From Actinacidiphila sp965342175 (GTDB taxonomy: Bacteria; Actinomycetota; Actinomycetes; Streptomycetales; Streptomycetaceae): a stretch of DNA of 64,000 bases. How positions within the stretch are numbered: position 1 is the stretch's first letter; each line of letters starts with the position of its first letter. This document shows positions 19,275 through 28,053 of the stretch, one piece after another. Position numbers and translations under genes: made by a program. Where the stretch lies: NCBI RefSeq assembly GCF_965342175.1, contig NZ_CBDRBL010000006.1:73767-137766 (forward strand), read 5' to 3'. The notes below the pieces were generated by a model that was given only the letters and a program-made list of their open reading frames with translations, was not told the DNA's origin and searched no databases.

Positions 19275-19823
19275 ATGACGAGTGAGCCGGAACTGCAGAA
19301 CGGAGTGGGGACGCAGGACGCGTTCCAGCGCCTGTGGACACCACACCGCATGGCGTACATCCAGGGCGAGAACAAGCCGACCGGCCCCGGGGCCGGGGAC
19401 GGCTGCCCCTTCTGTGTGATTCCGGAGATGAGCGACGAGGACGGGCTCGTCATCGCGCGCGGAGACGCCGTCTACGCGGTCCTGAACCTCTACCCCTACA
19501 ACGGCGGCCATCTGATGGTGGTGCCCTACCGCCATGTCGCGGACTACACCGACCTCGACGGGCCGGAGACCGCTGAGCTCGCGGAGTTCACCAAGCGCGC
19601 CATGGTCGCGCTGCGCTCCGCCTCTGGCGCGCACGGCTTCAACATCGGCATGAACCAGGGCGCATCGGCGGGCGCGGGGATCGCCGCGCACCTGCACCAG
19701 CACGTGGTACCGCGCTGGGGCGGGGACACCAACTTCATGCCGGTGGTCGGGCACACCAAGGTGCTGCCGCAGCTCCTCGCCGACACGCGCAAGATGCTCG
19801 CCGACGCCTGGCCGGCCGGCTGA
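19275..19823 (+). CDS. HIT-family nucleotide hydrolase/phosphorylase (AP4A-phosphorylase-like)
   Basis: A 182-aa histidine-triad protein. It has CPFC near the N-terminus (a possible zinc-binding pair), the central NGGHLMVVPYRHV, and the catalytic triad HLHQHVVPRWGGD. Actinobacterial members are close to diadenosine tetraphosphate phosphorylases; the nucleotide substrate is inferred. ATG 19275 is preferred. A TATGCT -10-like element ends seven bases before it, so the message may be leaderless. ATG 19263 is an alternative. Confidence 0.92.
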   Translation: MTSEPELQNGVGTQDAFQRLWTPHRMAYIQGENKPTGPGAGDGCPFCVIPEMSDEDGLVIARGDAVYAVLNLYPYNGGHLMVVPYRHVADYTDLDGPETAELAEFTKRAMVALRSASGAHGFNIGMNQGASAGAGIAAHLHQHVVPRWGGDTNFMPVVGHTKVLPQLLADTRKMLADAWPAG

Positions 19824-19877
19824 CCGCCGCGCCGCGGCGTCCACCGCCTACGCGGCGGCGCCCGCGGTCGGTCCGGA

Positions 19878-19911
19878 AGCCGGGGGCGGGGCCGGTTCCG
19901 CCCCCCCGGCT
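19878..19911 (+). terminator. Probable terminator after the HIT gene
   Basis: GC-rich inverted repeat with 12-base arm 19878-19889 and matching arm 19898-19911 (two extra C), located 55 bases after the HIT gene and before the convergent membrane-protein gene. Confidence 0.55.
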
Positions 19912-19964
19912 CCGCCCCGTCCCTGACTGCCCTCAGCCCTGACGTCCCACCCCGCCGGGCCTCG

Positions 19965-21608
19965 TCAGTAGACGTCGACGTCGTCGGGCGAGGCGTCCTG
20001 CACCGTGTTGCTCAGGATGCCCGAGCGGTTGTCGAACTTCGAGACGTCGACGCCGTTCTCCGCCATGACGGAGATGGCCGCGGAGTGCACCGCGCGGAGC
20101 ACCGGGGTGGCGGCGCGCAGCGCGTCGTCGGCCATGAAGCGGTGCGTCCACGGCGTCGAGGCCCAGCTGTGCCGCAGACCGAAGGGCTCGGGCAGGGTGA
20201 TCTTGCCACCGAGGTGGTCGAGTATCTGGGGGAAGCGCGTCAAAGGGGCGCGGGCAGCGAGCCGGACCACCTCGTCGCTCCCTACGAGGGGCAGCTGCAC
20301 CTTCTTCTTCTCCCAGAACTTGAGCGGGTGGGCCACCTCCTTCTCCTTGGCCTCCGGCGCCGTGGTGAACAGGGAGAGCACGGGGCCGAGGGCGTGCCCG
20401 GTCACCTCGACCCGCAGGGTGCTCGCCAGCACGGTCACGGTGACCATCATGGTGATCACCAACTGGCCGTCCCAGACCACGAACTGCACGCCCAGATAGT
20501 GCCGGTTGCCCTTGTCGAACTGCTGCTCGTTGCAGATCCGCTGGATCTCGAAGTCCCGGACGACGTAGCCGTCGACATCCGTTCCGGTGGGCCGGGTGAT
20601 CTTCTTCGCGTCCGCACCGACATGGGAGACGATCCAGTGCTGCACGTGCGGCTTGGGGAAGCCGCCGGTGTGCAGGGGGCCGAGCTCCAGTGAGCGCAGC
20701 CTGCCGTGGATCGCCTTGATCACGTCCCAGCTGCGGAACGGGTGGATCTCGCTCAGGCCCTCGCGCGGGGTGAGTTCCTCGGCCATGCGCCAGGCGCCCC
20801 AGCGGGCGCCCATGCCGAGTATGCCCTTGTGGCCGGCGTAGAAGACCACGTTGCTCTGCTGCTCGGCGGAGAGCTTGGCCAGGTTCTGGCGCAGGGTCTC
20901 GGCGCGTGTCTGGTGGGGGTTGCGCGGCACGGCCTCGGGGATCTTGGCGCCGACACCGCTGCCGGAGACCAGGCCCGCCCAGCGTTCGCGCAGATCCTTG
21001 GCGGTCTGCTCGCAGATGCGCTGCGCCCAGAACCAGCCGAGCACCGGGGCCACCAGCATCACCCGCAGGTACTGCGACCAGAAGCCGGCGAGCGGCGGGT
21101 TGACGATGAACAGGAGGGTGAGGAAGCCGACCACGACGAACACCACCGAGCCGAGCAGCCCCGCCCGGGAGTTCTCGGGCTTCCGTATGGCGGCCCGCAG
21201 TTGGAAGGCGCCCAGCCAGATCAGCGTCCCCGGAAGGAAGAGCAGGCCGAACACGGCCATGACGGCCGTCAGCTTGGTGTCGCGTTCCTGGCGGATCCGG
21301 TTGGCGGCGAGGCAGTGCTCGACGACGGTCTGCGGCTCGGCGCCGAAGGACTGCACCAACTCGTTGCGTCCGGCGCCGAGCATCCGGTTCTGCACGGCGC
21401 GGGCGAAGGCCTCGCCCAGATTCGCCCGCAGCAGCTGGATCTTCGGCTCCGTGGCCGACGACACACCGTTGTCGGCCTCCGACAGGGCCTTCAGGGGGGT
21501 GTCGCGGTACGCGGCCGAAGCGAGCGCCTGGGTGGCTCCCGTCTGCCCGTCGGAACCGCTCAGCGGTATCTGCGCGCCCGGGCTCAGGAAGTCGAAACCG
21601 TCGGTCAC
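19965..21608 (-). CDS. Uncharacterised large membrane-associated protein
   Basis: A 547-aa protein of no family I recognise. The first 130 residues are soluble and helical. Two or three membrane segments follow (LTAVMAVFGLLFLPGTLIWLG, LLGSVVFVVVGFLTLLFIVN, YLRVMLVAPVLGWFWAQ). A soluble middle includes NVVFYAGHKGILGMGARWG and a later hydrophobic hairpin includes QLVITMMVTVTVLASTLRVE. The remainder is soluble and contains LKFWEKKKVQLPL. GTG 21608 follows AGAAGGGGG at five bases. The balanced distribution of polar residues suggests an enzyme or scaffold at the inner membrane. Its own terminator is not obvious. Confidence 0.75.
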   Translation of the reverse strand: MTDGFDFLSPGAQIPLSGSDGQTGATQALASAAYRDTPLKALSEADNGVSSATEPKIQLLRANLGEAFARAVQNRMLGAGRNELVQSFGAEPQTVVEHCLAANRIRQERDTKLTAVMAVFGLLFLPGTLIWLGAFQLRAAIRKPENSRAGLLGSVVFVVVGFLTLLFIVNPPLAGFWSQYLRVMLVAPVLGWFWAQRICEQTAKDLRERWAGLVSGSGVGAKIPEAVPRNPHQTRAETLRQNLAKLSAEQQSNVVFYAGHKGILGMGARWGAWRMAEELTPREGLSEIHPFRSWDVIKAIHGRLRSLELGPLHTGGFPKPHVQHWIVSHVGADAKKITRPTGTDVDGYVVRDFEIQRICNEQQFDKGNRHYLGVQFVVWDGQLVITMMVTVTVLASTLRVEVTGHALGPVLSLFTTAPEAKEKEVAHPLKFWEKKKVQLPLVGSDEVVRLAARAPLTRFPQILDHLGGKITLPEPFGLRHSWASTPWTHRFMADDALRAATPVLRAVHSAAISVMAENGVDVSKFDNRSGILSNTVQDASPDDVDVY

Positions 21609-21733
21609 TGCCGCCCCCTTCTGGTCCCCGCCCGCGCGGAAGTGAACCCGTCCCGGCCCTTTCCCCTGCCGCGGCGCCGCCACACCTGCGACACCGCCCA
21701 CCCAGCGTATACGGGGCATGTGACATGCGTCAT

Positions 21734-21766
21734 CGGCCCGGCGGAAGAAGATCGTCCGCCGGGCCG
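21734..21766 (-). terminator. Terminator after the EF-G2 gene
   Basis: A perfect 12-bp inverted repeat (21734-21745 and 21755-21766, 9-base loop) lies 33 bases beyond the stop codon of the minus-strand EF-G2 gene and separates it from the next minus-strand gene. Confidence 0.82.
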
Positions 21767-21798
21767 TCGACCTCCCGCTCGCAGCAGCTGCTCGGGGG

Positions 21799-24003
21799 CT
21801 ACTTGCCGGAGTCCTTCCCGTGCTGCTCCCTCAGCCTCTGCGCCAGCTGAGGCGGCATCGGCTCATGCCGCGCGTAGCTGCGGCCGTACCGTCCGGTGCC
21901 GTGCGACAGCGACCTCAGATCGACCGCGTAGCGCCCGATCTCGATCTCCGGTACCTCGGCCCGCACCAATGTGCGCCCCTGGCCCACCGGTTCGGTGCCC
22001 AGCACCCGGCCGCGGCGGCCGCACAGGTCGCTCATGACCGGCCCGACGTATTCGTCGGGCACCATCACCCGGATCTCGCTGACGGGTTCGAGCAGGTGGA
22101 TGCGGCACTGCGAGGCCGCCTCGCGCAGGGCGAGCGCGCCCGCCGTCTGGAAGGCGGCGTCGGAGGAGTCCACGGAGTGCGCCTTGCCGTCGACCAGGGT
22201 GATGCGGATGTCCTCGACCGGGAAGCCCAGGGCCACGCCCTTGGCGGCCTGGGCACGTACGCCCTTCTCCACCGAGGGGATGAACTGCCGGGGGACGGCG
22301 CCGCCGACGACCTTGTCGACGAAGTCGATGCCGGAGCCGACAGGCAGCGGTTCGACCTCGATGTCGCAGATGGCGTACTGGCCGTGCCCGCCGGACTGCT
22401 TGACGTGCCGTCCGCGCGCCGCCGTCCTCTCGCCGAAGGTCTCGCGCAGCGCCACCTTGTGCGGCACGGCGTCGACCTGCACGCCGTAGCGCGTGCGCAG
22501 CCGCTCCAGCGCCACGTCCATATGCGCCTCCCCGAGGCACCACAGCACGACCTGCCGGGTGTCCGGGTTCTGCTCCAGCCGCATCGTGGGGTCCTCGGCG
22601 ACGAGCCGGGACAGGCCGACGGACAGCTTGTCCTCGTCGGCCTTGCTGTGCGCCCGGATCGCGACCGGCAGCAGCGGGTCCGGCATCAGCCAGGGCTCCA
22701 TCAGCAGGGGGTCGTCCTTGGCGGAGAGCGTGTCGCCGGTCTCCGCGCGGCTCAGCTTGGCGACGCAGACGAGGTCTCCCGCCACGCAGTGCGGCACCGT
22801 GCGCTGGTGCTTGCCGAAGGGCGAGGACAGGGCGCCGACGCGCTCGTCGACGTCGTGGTCCTCGTGGCCGCGGTCCTCCAGGCCGTGACCCGAGACGTGG
22901 ACCGTCTCGTCGGGGCGCAGGGTTCCGGAGAAGACCCGCACGAGGCTGATCCGCCCCACATAGGGGTCGGAGGAGGTCTTCACGACCTCGGCGGCCAGCG
23001 GCCCTTCCGGGTCGCAGGCCAGCTGCGGGTGCGCGGTGCCCTGCGGCGTCGTGACGTGCGGGATCCCGCGCTCCAGCGGCGTCGGGAAGCCGCCGGTGAT
23101 CAGATCCAGCAGCTCCACGGTGCCGATGCCCTGCCGGCAGCCCTCGGCGGCGGGCGCGGCGGCCAGCACGGGATGGAAGGAGCCGCGTGCCACGGCCCGC
23201 TCCAAGTCCTGGACCAGCGTCTTGAGGTCGAGTTCCTCGCCGCCGAGATAGCGGTCCATCAGGGTCTCGTCCTCGCTCTCGGCGATGATCCCCTCGATGA
23301 GCCGGGCCCGCGCCTCCCGCATCCGCGGCAGCTGCCCCTCGTCCGGGGGGCGCTCCTCGCGTCTGCCGGAGGAGTAGTCGTAGACCCGCTGCGACAGCAG
23401 GCCGACGAGCCCGGTCACGGGCGCGTGGCCCTCCGCGGTCTGCTCTCCGTGCAGCGGGAGGTACAGCGGCAGCACCGCGTCGGGGGAGTCGCCCCCGAAG
23501 GCCTCGCGGCAGGTCTCGGTCATCTCGTCGAAGTCGGCCCGGGCCGACTCCAGGTGCGTGACGACGACCGCGCGCGGCATGCCGACCGCCGCGCACTCCT
23601 CCCAGACCATGCGGGTCGCCCCGTCGACGCCGTCGGCCGCCGAGACGACGAAGAGGGCCGCGTCCGCGGCGCGCAGACCGGCCCTGAGCTCCCCCACGAA
23701 GTCGGCGTACCCGGGGGAGTCCAGCAGATTGATCTTGATTCCGTCCCACTCCACCGGTACGAGCGAGAGCTGTACCGAGCGCTGCTGACGGTGTTCGATC
23801 TCGTCGTGGTCGGAGACGGTCGCCCCGTCGGCCACCTGCCCGGCGCGGTTCACCGCCCCTGTCGCCAGGGCGAGCGCCTCGACCAGTGTCGTCTTCCCGG
23901 AGCCACTGTGGCCGACCAGCACCACGTTGCGTACGTCCTCGGGCCGGTCGGCCGCCCGTGCCCTTCCGGCGGCTCCCGGACCTGCCTCTCTCCTGTCACC
24001 CAT
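21799..24003 (-). CDS. Elongation factor G-like protein EF-G2
   Basis: A 734-aa paralogue of translation factor EF-G with all five domains recognisable. The G domain starts NVVLVGHSGSGKTTL (P-loop, 31-39), and the C-terminal domains end with IGRYAVDLRSLSHGTGRYGRSYARHEP. Several catalytic motifs differ from true EF-G. G3 is D95SPGY instead of DxPGH, so the catalytic histidine is tyrosine. The base-recognition motif NKxD is replaced by T149HLE. RGITI is replaced by RSVQLSL. The mycobacterial EF-G2 is reported to bind guanine nucleotides but to lack ribosome-dependent GTPase activity, so this is unlikely to be the main translocase. ATG 24003 follows GGGAGGCGAGG. Confidence 0.92.
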   Translation of the reverse strand: MGDRREAGPGAAGRARAADRPEDVRNVVLVGHSGSGKTTLVEALALATGAVNRAGQVADGATVSDHDEIEHRQQRSVQLSLVPVEWDGIKINLLDSPGYADFVGELRAGLRAADAALFVVSAADGVDGATRMVWEECAAVGMPRAVVVTHLESARADFDEMTETCREAFGGDSPDAVLPLYLPLHGEQTAEGHAPVTGLVGLLSQRVYDYSSGRREERPPDEGQLPRMREARARLIEGIIAESEDETLMDRYLGGEELDLKTLVQDLERAVARGSFHPVLAAAPAAEGCRQGIGTVELLDLITGGFPTPLERGIPHVTTPQGTAHPQLACDPEGPLAAEVVKTSSDPYVGRISLVRVFSGTLRPDETVHVSGHGLEDRGHEDHDVDERVGALSSPFGKHQRTVPHCVAGDLVCVAKLSRAETGDTLSAKDDPLLMEPWLMPDPLLPVAIRAHSKADEDKLSVGLSRLVAEDPTMRLEQNPDTRQVVLWCLGEAHMDVALERLRTRYGVQVDAVPHKVALRETFGERTAARGRHVKQSGGHGQYAICDIEVEPLPVGSGIDFVDKVVGGAVPRQFIPSVEKGVRAQAAKGVALGFPVEDIRITLVDGKAHSVDSSDAAFQTAGALALREAASQCRIHLLEPVSEIRVMVPDEYVGPVMSDLCGRRGRVLGTEPVGQGRTLVRAEVPEIEIGRYAVDLRSLSHGTGRYGRSYARHEPMPPQLAQRLREQHGKDSGK

Positions 24004-24248
24004 GTGCCTCGCCTCCCGGTCCGTCACGGCATGGGGACTGGCGCCACGGGAGACCACCCGCCCAGGCGGTCTGCAATGGCGCCCGCGGTAATTCGACCTT
24101 CCCACGCGCCTCACGGCGCGTCCATACGTCGTACGGGCCGCGACGGGACGGGAGCCAGCGAGATGTGCCGGAACGCGCCTGGCTACGATGGGCCAGCCGG
24201 GCGGCCGACGGGGCCGCGCCGGGGGACCCACGAACCACCGGGAAGGCC

Positions 24249-24908
24249 ATGCTGAACAAGTACGCGCGTGCTTTCTTCACGCGTGTTCTCACACCGTTCG
24301 CCGCGTTCCTGCTGCGCCGGGGCGTCAGCCCGGACACGGTCACGCTCATCGGTACGGGAGGCGTGGTCGCGGGAGCGCTGGTCTTCTACCCCAGGGGCGA
24401 GTTCTTCTGGGGCACGGTTGTCATCACGCTCTTCGTCTTCTCCGACCTGGTCGACGGCAACATGGCCCGCCAGGCGGGCGTCTCAAGCCGCTGGGGAGCC
24501 TTCCTGGACTCCACCCTGGACCGGGTCGCCGACGCGGCGATCTTCGGGGGGCTGGCGATGTGGTACGCCGGCGGCGGCGACAACCTCGTGCTGTGCGCAG
24601 TGACGATCTTCTGCCTCGCCAGCGGCCAGGTGGTCTCGTACACCAAGGCGCGCGGTGAGAGCATCGGACTGCCGGTCGCGGTGAACGGCCTGGTCGAACG
24701 GGCCGAGCGACTGGTGATCTCACTGGTCGCCTGCGGTTTCGCCGGGCTCCACACGTTCGGTGTGCCCGGCATCCAGTGGCTGCTGCCGATCGCCCTGTGG
24801 ATCGTGGCCGTCGGCAGCCTGGTGACGTTGGTGCAGCGGGTGATCACCGTGCGCCGCGAGGCCTTCGAGGCGGACGCGGCAGCGCGCGAAGGGAGCGGGA
24901 CGGCGTGA
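24249..24908 (+). CDS. pgsA: CDP-alcohol phosphatidyltransferase, probable phosphatidylinositol-phosphate synthase
   Basis: A 219-aa integral-membrane enzyme with the complete signature D66-x2-D69-G70-x2-A73-R74-x8-G83-x3-D87-x3-D91. It condenses CDP-diacylglycerol with an alcohol phosphate. In actinomycetes the homologue heading this operon makes phosphatidylinositol phosphate, the base of phosphatidylinositol mannosides, and the two downstream genes support that assignment. There are about six membrane helices. GGGAAGG precedes the ATG, and a TACGAT -10-like element lies at 24182-24187. The stop overlaps the next start (GTGA). Confidence 0.92.
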   Translation: MLNKYARAFFTRVLTPFAAFLLRRGVSPDTVTLIGTGGVVAGALVFYPRGEFFWGTVVITLFVFSDLVDGNMARQAGVSSRWGAFLDSTLDRVADAAIFGGLAMWYAGGGDNLVLCAVTIFCLASGQVVSYTKARGESIGLPVAVNGLVERAERLVISLVACGFAGLHTFGVPGIQWLLPIALWIVAVGSLVTLVQRVITVRREAFEADAAAREGSGTA

Positions 24909-25888
24909 AGGACGGGCTGGCCGACGCGCTGTACGGGCTGGGCTGGGGCGCGGTCAAACGACTGCCGGAACCCGCTGCGGCGCGGCTCGGCCGGTCCATC
25001 GCCGACCTGGCCTGGAGCCGCCGCGGCCAGGGCGTCCAGCGCCTGGAGTCCAACCTGGCCAAGGTGGTGCCCGACGCCGACGAGACCCGGCTGCGCGAGC
25101 TGTCGAAGGCCGGCATGCGCTCGTACCTGCGCTACTGGATGGAGTCCTTCCGACTGCCGGCCTGGGGCGAGGAGCGCATCCGCTCCTCCTTCGAGCCGGA
25201 GGGCCTGCACCACCTGAAGGAGGGCCTGGCAGCGGGCCGCGGCGTCGTCCTCGCCCTGCCCCACATGGCCAACTGGGACCTGGCGGGCGCGTGGGTCACC
25301 ACCGGGCTCGGGGTGCCCTTCACCACCGTCGCCGAGCGCCTGAAGCCGGAGAGCCTCTACGACCGCTTCGTCGCCTACCGCGAGGGCCTGGGCATGGAGG
25401 TGCTGCCGCACACCGGCGGCGCCGCCTTCGGGGCGCTGGCCCGGCGACTGCGCGCCGGCGGCCTGGTGTGCCTGGTGGCCGACCGCGACCTGTCCGCCTC
25501 CGGCGTCGAGGTGGACTTCTTCGGCGAGGCCACCCGTATGCCGGCGGGCCCCGCCCTGCTCGCCCAGCAGACCGGTGCGCTGCTGCTGCCGGTCACCCTC
25601 TGGTACGACGACTCGCCCCGCCTCAAGGGCCGCGTGCACACGGCGATCGAGGTGCCGGAGGGCGGCACGCGGGCGCAGCGGACCGCCGTCATGACGCAGC
25701 GCCTGGCGGACGTCTTCGCCGCCGGCATCGCCGAGCACCCCGAGGACTGGCACATGCTGCAGCGGCTGTGGCTCGCCGACCTCGAACCGCGGCCGGACGC
25801 GCCGGCCGGGCAACCCGGGGGCCGCGGCGCGGCGTCCTCCCCGGTGTCCGGCGACCCCTTCGACCGCTCCGGAACGGAGACACCTTGA
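24905..25888 (+). CDS. patA: Phosphatidylinositol mannoside acyltransferase (LpxL/HtrB family)
   Basis: A 327-aa peripheral membrane acyltransferase. The catalytic H120-x4-D125 lies in LALPHMANWDLAG, followed by VADRDLSASGVEVDFFGE and PAGPALLAQQTGALLLP, as in the lysophospholipid/lipid A acyltransferase superfamily. In mycobacteria PatA adds a fatty acyl chain to the mannose of PIM1. GTG 24905 overlaps the pgsA stop, and this gene's stop overlaps the TTG start of the mannosyltransferase gene, so all three are coupled. The last 30 residues are an extra Gly/Pro-rich tail. Confidence 0.92.
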   Translation: MKDGLADALYGLGWGAVKRLPEPAAARLGRSIADLAWSRRGQGVQRLESNLAKVVPDADETRLRELSKAGMRSYLRYWMESFRLPAWGEERIRSSFEPEGLHHLKEGLAAGRGVVLALPHMANWDLAGAWVTTGLGVPFTTVAERLKPESLYDRFVAYREGLGMEVLPHTGGAAFGALARRLRAGGLVCLVADRDLSASGVEVDFFGEATRMPAGPALLAQQTGALLLPVTLWYDDSPRLKGRVHTAIEVPEGGTRAQRTAVMTQRLADVFAAGIAEHPEDWHMLQRLWLADLEPRPDAPAGQPGGRGAASSPVSGDPFDRSGTETP

Positions 25889-27063
25889 GGATCGGGATCG
25901 TCAGCCCGTACTCGTGGGACGTCCCCGGCGGCGTCCAGTTCCACATCCGCGACCTCGCCGAGCACCTCATCGCGCTCGGCCACGAGGTCTCCGTTCTGGC
26001 ACCGGCCGACGAGGACACCCCGCTGCCGCCGTACGTCGTCTCCTCCGGCCGCGCCGTGCCCGTGCCCTACAACGGCTCGGTCGCACGGCTCAACTTCGGG
26101 TTCCTGTCGGCCGCGCGGGTGCGCCGCTGGCTGCACGAGGGCGCCTTTGACGTCATCCACGTCCACGAGCCCTCCTCGCCCTCCCTCGGCCTGCTGACCT
26201 GCTGGGCCGCCCAGGGGCCGATCGTGGCCACCTTCCACACCTCCAACCCGCGCTCCCGGGCGATGATCGCCGCCTACCCGATCCTGCAGGCCGCGCTGGA
26301 GAAGATCAGCGCCCGCATCGCGGTCAGCGAGTACGCCCGGCGCACCCTGGTCGAGCACCTGGGCGGCGACGCCGTGGTCATCCCGAACGGCGTCGACGTG
26401 GGTTTCTTCGCCGACGCCGAGCCCAAGGCGGAGTGGCAGGGCGGGGGCGCGGAGGACGAGCGGACCATCGGGTTCATCGGACGGATCGACGAGCCGCGCA
26501 AGGGCCTGCCCGTGCTGATGAAGGCCCTGCCGAGGATCCTCGCCGAGCGGCCGCGCACCCGGCTGCTGGTCGCCGGGCGCGGCGACGAGGCCGAGGCCGT
26601 GGCGGGCCTGCCCGAGCAGATGCGCGACCGGGTCGAGTTCCTCGGCATGGTCAGCGACGAGGACAAGGCGCGGCTGCTGCGCAGCGTCGACCTGTATGTG
26701 GCGCCCAACACCGGGGGCGAGAGCTTCGGGATCATCCTCGTCGAGGCCATGTCGGCCGGGGCGCCCGTGCTCGCCAGCGACCTGGACGCCTTCCGACAGG
26801 TGCTCGACGGCGGCGCGGCCGGCGACCTCTTCCCCAACGAGGACCCGGAGGCGCTGGCGGCCTCGGCCGTGCGGCTGCTGGGCGACGCGGACCGCCGCGG
26901 GCGGCTGCGCGAGCTGGGCTCCCGGCACGTGCGGCGCTTCGACTGGTCGGTGGTGGCCGCGGACATCCTCGACGTCTACGAGACGGTCACCGCGGGCGCC
27001 GCGTCGGTCGCCGCCGACGAGCGGGTGGGCCGGCGCGGCCGCTTCGGTTTCGCCCGCGACTGA
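25885..27063 (+). CDS. pimA: Phosphatidylinositol alpha-mannosyltransferase
   Basis: A 392-aa GT4 glycosyltransferase that uses GDP-mannose to mannosylate phosphatidylinositol on the inner leaflet. The N-terminal RIGIVSPYSWDVPGGVQFH contains the glycine-rich loop, IGFIGRIDEPRKGLPVL opens the donor domain, and the donor-binding GGESFGIILVEAM supplies the EX7E pair. The start codon is TTG inside the preceding stop (TTGA); no better start exists nearby. There is a basic C-terminal tail. It completes a lipid-synthase, acyltransferase and mannosyltransferase operon for PIM synthesis. Confidence 0.95.
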   Translation: MRIGIVSPYSWDVPGGVQFHIRDLAEHLIALGHEVSVLAPADEDTPLPPYVVSSGRAVPVPYNGSVARLNFGFLSAARVRRWLHEGAFDVIHVHEPSSPSLGLLTCWAAQGPIVATFHTSNPRSRAMIAAYPILQAALEKISARIAVSEYARRTLVEHLGGDAVVIPNGVDVGFFADAEPKAEWQGGGAEDERTIGFIGRIDEPRKGLPVLMKALPRILAERPRTRLLVAGRGDEAEAVAGLPEQMRDRVEFLGMVSDEDKARLLRSVDLYVAPNTGGESFGIILVEAMSAGAPVLASDLDAFRQVLDGGAAGDLFPNEDPEALAASAVRLLGDADRRGRLRELGSRHVRRFDWSVVAADILDVYETVTAGAASVAADERVGRRGRFGFARD

Positions 27064-27320
27064 CCGGGGACGGCTCTACTCGCGCCGAGCCGCCCCGGGG
27101 CGGGCCTGCTACGCGTCTCGGCGACGCTGCGGCTGTCCCGTGGCCGCGTCGCCGCCCTCGCGGCGATCCCGGCCTCGCAGCGGACCCCGGGCGGGGCCGG
27201 CGCCGGTGAGGACGTGACAGGCCGGAGCGCGCCGCCGTGGCCCCGTGTCCCGGCCCGCCACCGCGGGCCCCGTCGTCCGCACGGCGGGCCGCACCAGGCG
27301 CACCGGTAGCCTTGCGGTCC

Positions 27321-27869
27321 GTGACCACCTTCATCTGGGTCGCCGTGGCGCTGATCGCCGTCGGCCTCTACCTGAGCTGGACCGCGGGGCGGCTGGACCG
27401 TCTGCACGCCCGGATCGACGCCGCGCGGGCCGCGCTGGACGCGCAACTGCTGCGCAGGGCCTCCGTGGCGCAGGAGCTGGCCACCGCCGGGGTGCTGGAC
27501 CCCGCGGCGAGCATCGTGCTCTACGAGGCGGCCCACTCCGCCCGGCAGGCGCAGGACGAGCAGCGAGAGGTGGCCGAGAGCGAACTGAGCCAGGCGCTGC
27601 GGGCCGTCTTCGCCGAGCCCGACGCGGTCGACGCCGTCCGGGCGGCCCCCGGCGGCGACGAGGCCGCCCACGAGCTCACCCAGGCGGTGCGCCGGGTGCC
27701 GATGGCCCGGCGCTTCCACAACGACGCCGTGCGCGCCGCCAGGGCGCTGCGTGAGCACCGCAAGGTGCGCTGGTTCCGGCTCGCCGGGCACGCGCCGCAG
27801 CCGGTGACCTTCGAGATGGACGACGAGCCCCCGGCCGTCCTGACCGCCGAGGGCCTGGCAGGCCACTGA
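27321..27869 (+). CDS. Membrane-anchored coiled-coil protein of unknown function
   Basis: A 182-aa protein with one N-terminal membrane helix (FIWVAVALIAVGLYLSWTAG). Long helical stretches rich in Ala, Arg and Glu follow, and then HNDAVRAARALREHRKVRWFRLAGHA. The layout recalls LemA-like proteins, which also have one membrane helix followed by an antiparallel helical bundle. TAGCCT at 27308-27313 lies seven bases before GTG 27321, consistent with a leaderless transcript, and there is no Shine-Dalgarno. The preceding 257 bases (27064-27320) hold no gene I can see. Confidence 0.78.
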   Translation: MTTFIWVAVALIAVGLYLSWTAGRLDRLHARIDAARAALDAQLLRRASVAQELATAGVLDPAASIVLYEAAHSARQAQDEQREVAESELSQALRAVFAEPDAVDAVRAAPGGDEAAHELTQAVRRVPMARRFHNDAVRAARALREHRKVRWFRLAGHAPQPVTFEMDDEPPAVLTAEGLAGH

Positions 27870-27887
27870 GGAGCGATTGGCCCTTTT

Positions 27888-27910
27888 GTGGTCCGGTTCG
27901 TGCGGTCCAC
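27888..27910. promoter_or_regulatory. Candidate PdxR/MocR-type operator upstream of pdxS
   Basis: An imperfect inverted repeat GTGGTCCG-N7-CGGTCCAC (7 of 8 positions symmetric) sits about 145 bases before pdxS. GTGG-W-C half-sites are known for PdxR, the GntR/MocR-type regulator of pdxST in corynebacteria. No pdxR gene is in the window, so the regulator is hypothetical. Confidence 0.4.
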
Positions 27911-28053
27911 CATGAAAGGCAGAGCAGCCATCGGTGTCCCCCGGTCGGCTGCGCGGGCAGGGCAGGCAGGCGAGGCAGGCCGGTCCGGCGGGCAGGGCCG
28001 GGGGACGCCGGGGTCGCCGCCACCCCGCAGTTGAGTCTCCGAGTGAGGTTTCC

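Noticed and set aside
27064..27320. Small gene in the 257-base gap after pimA
   Set aside because: Open frames there lack ribosome binding sites and plausible codon structure. I see nothing but the likely promoter of the next gene.
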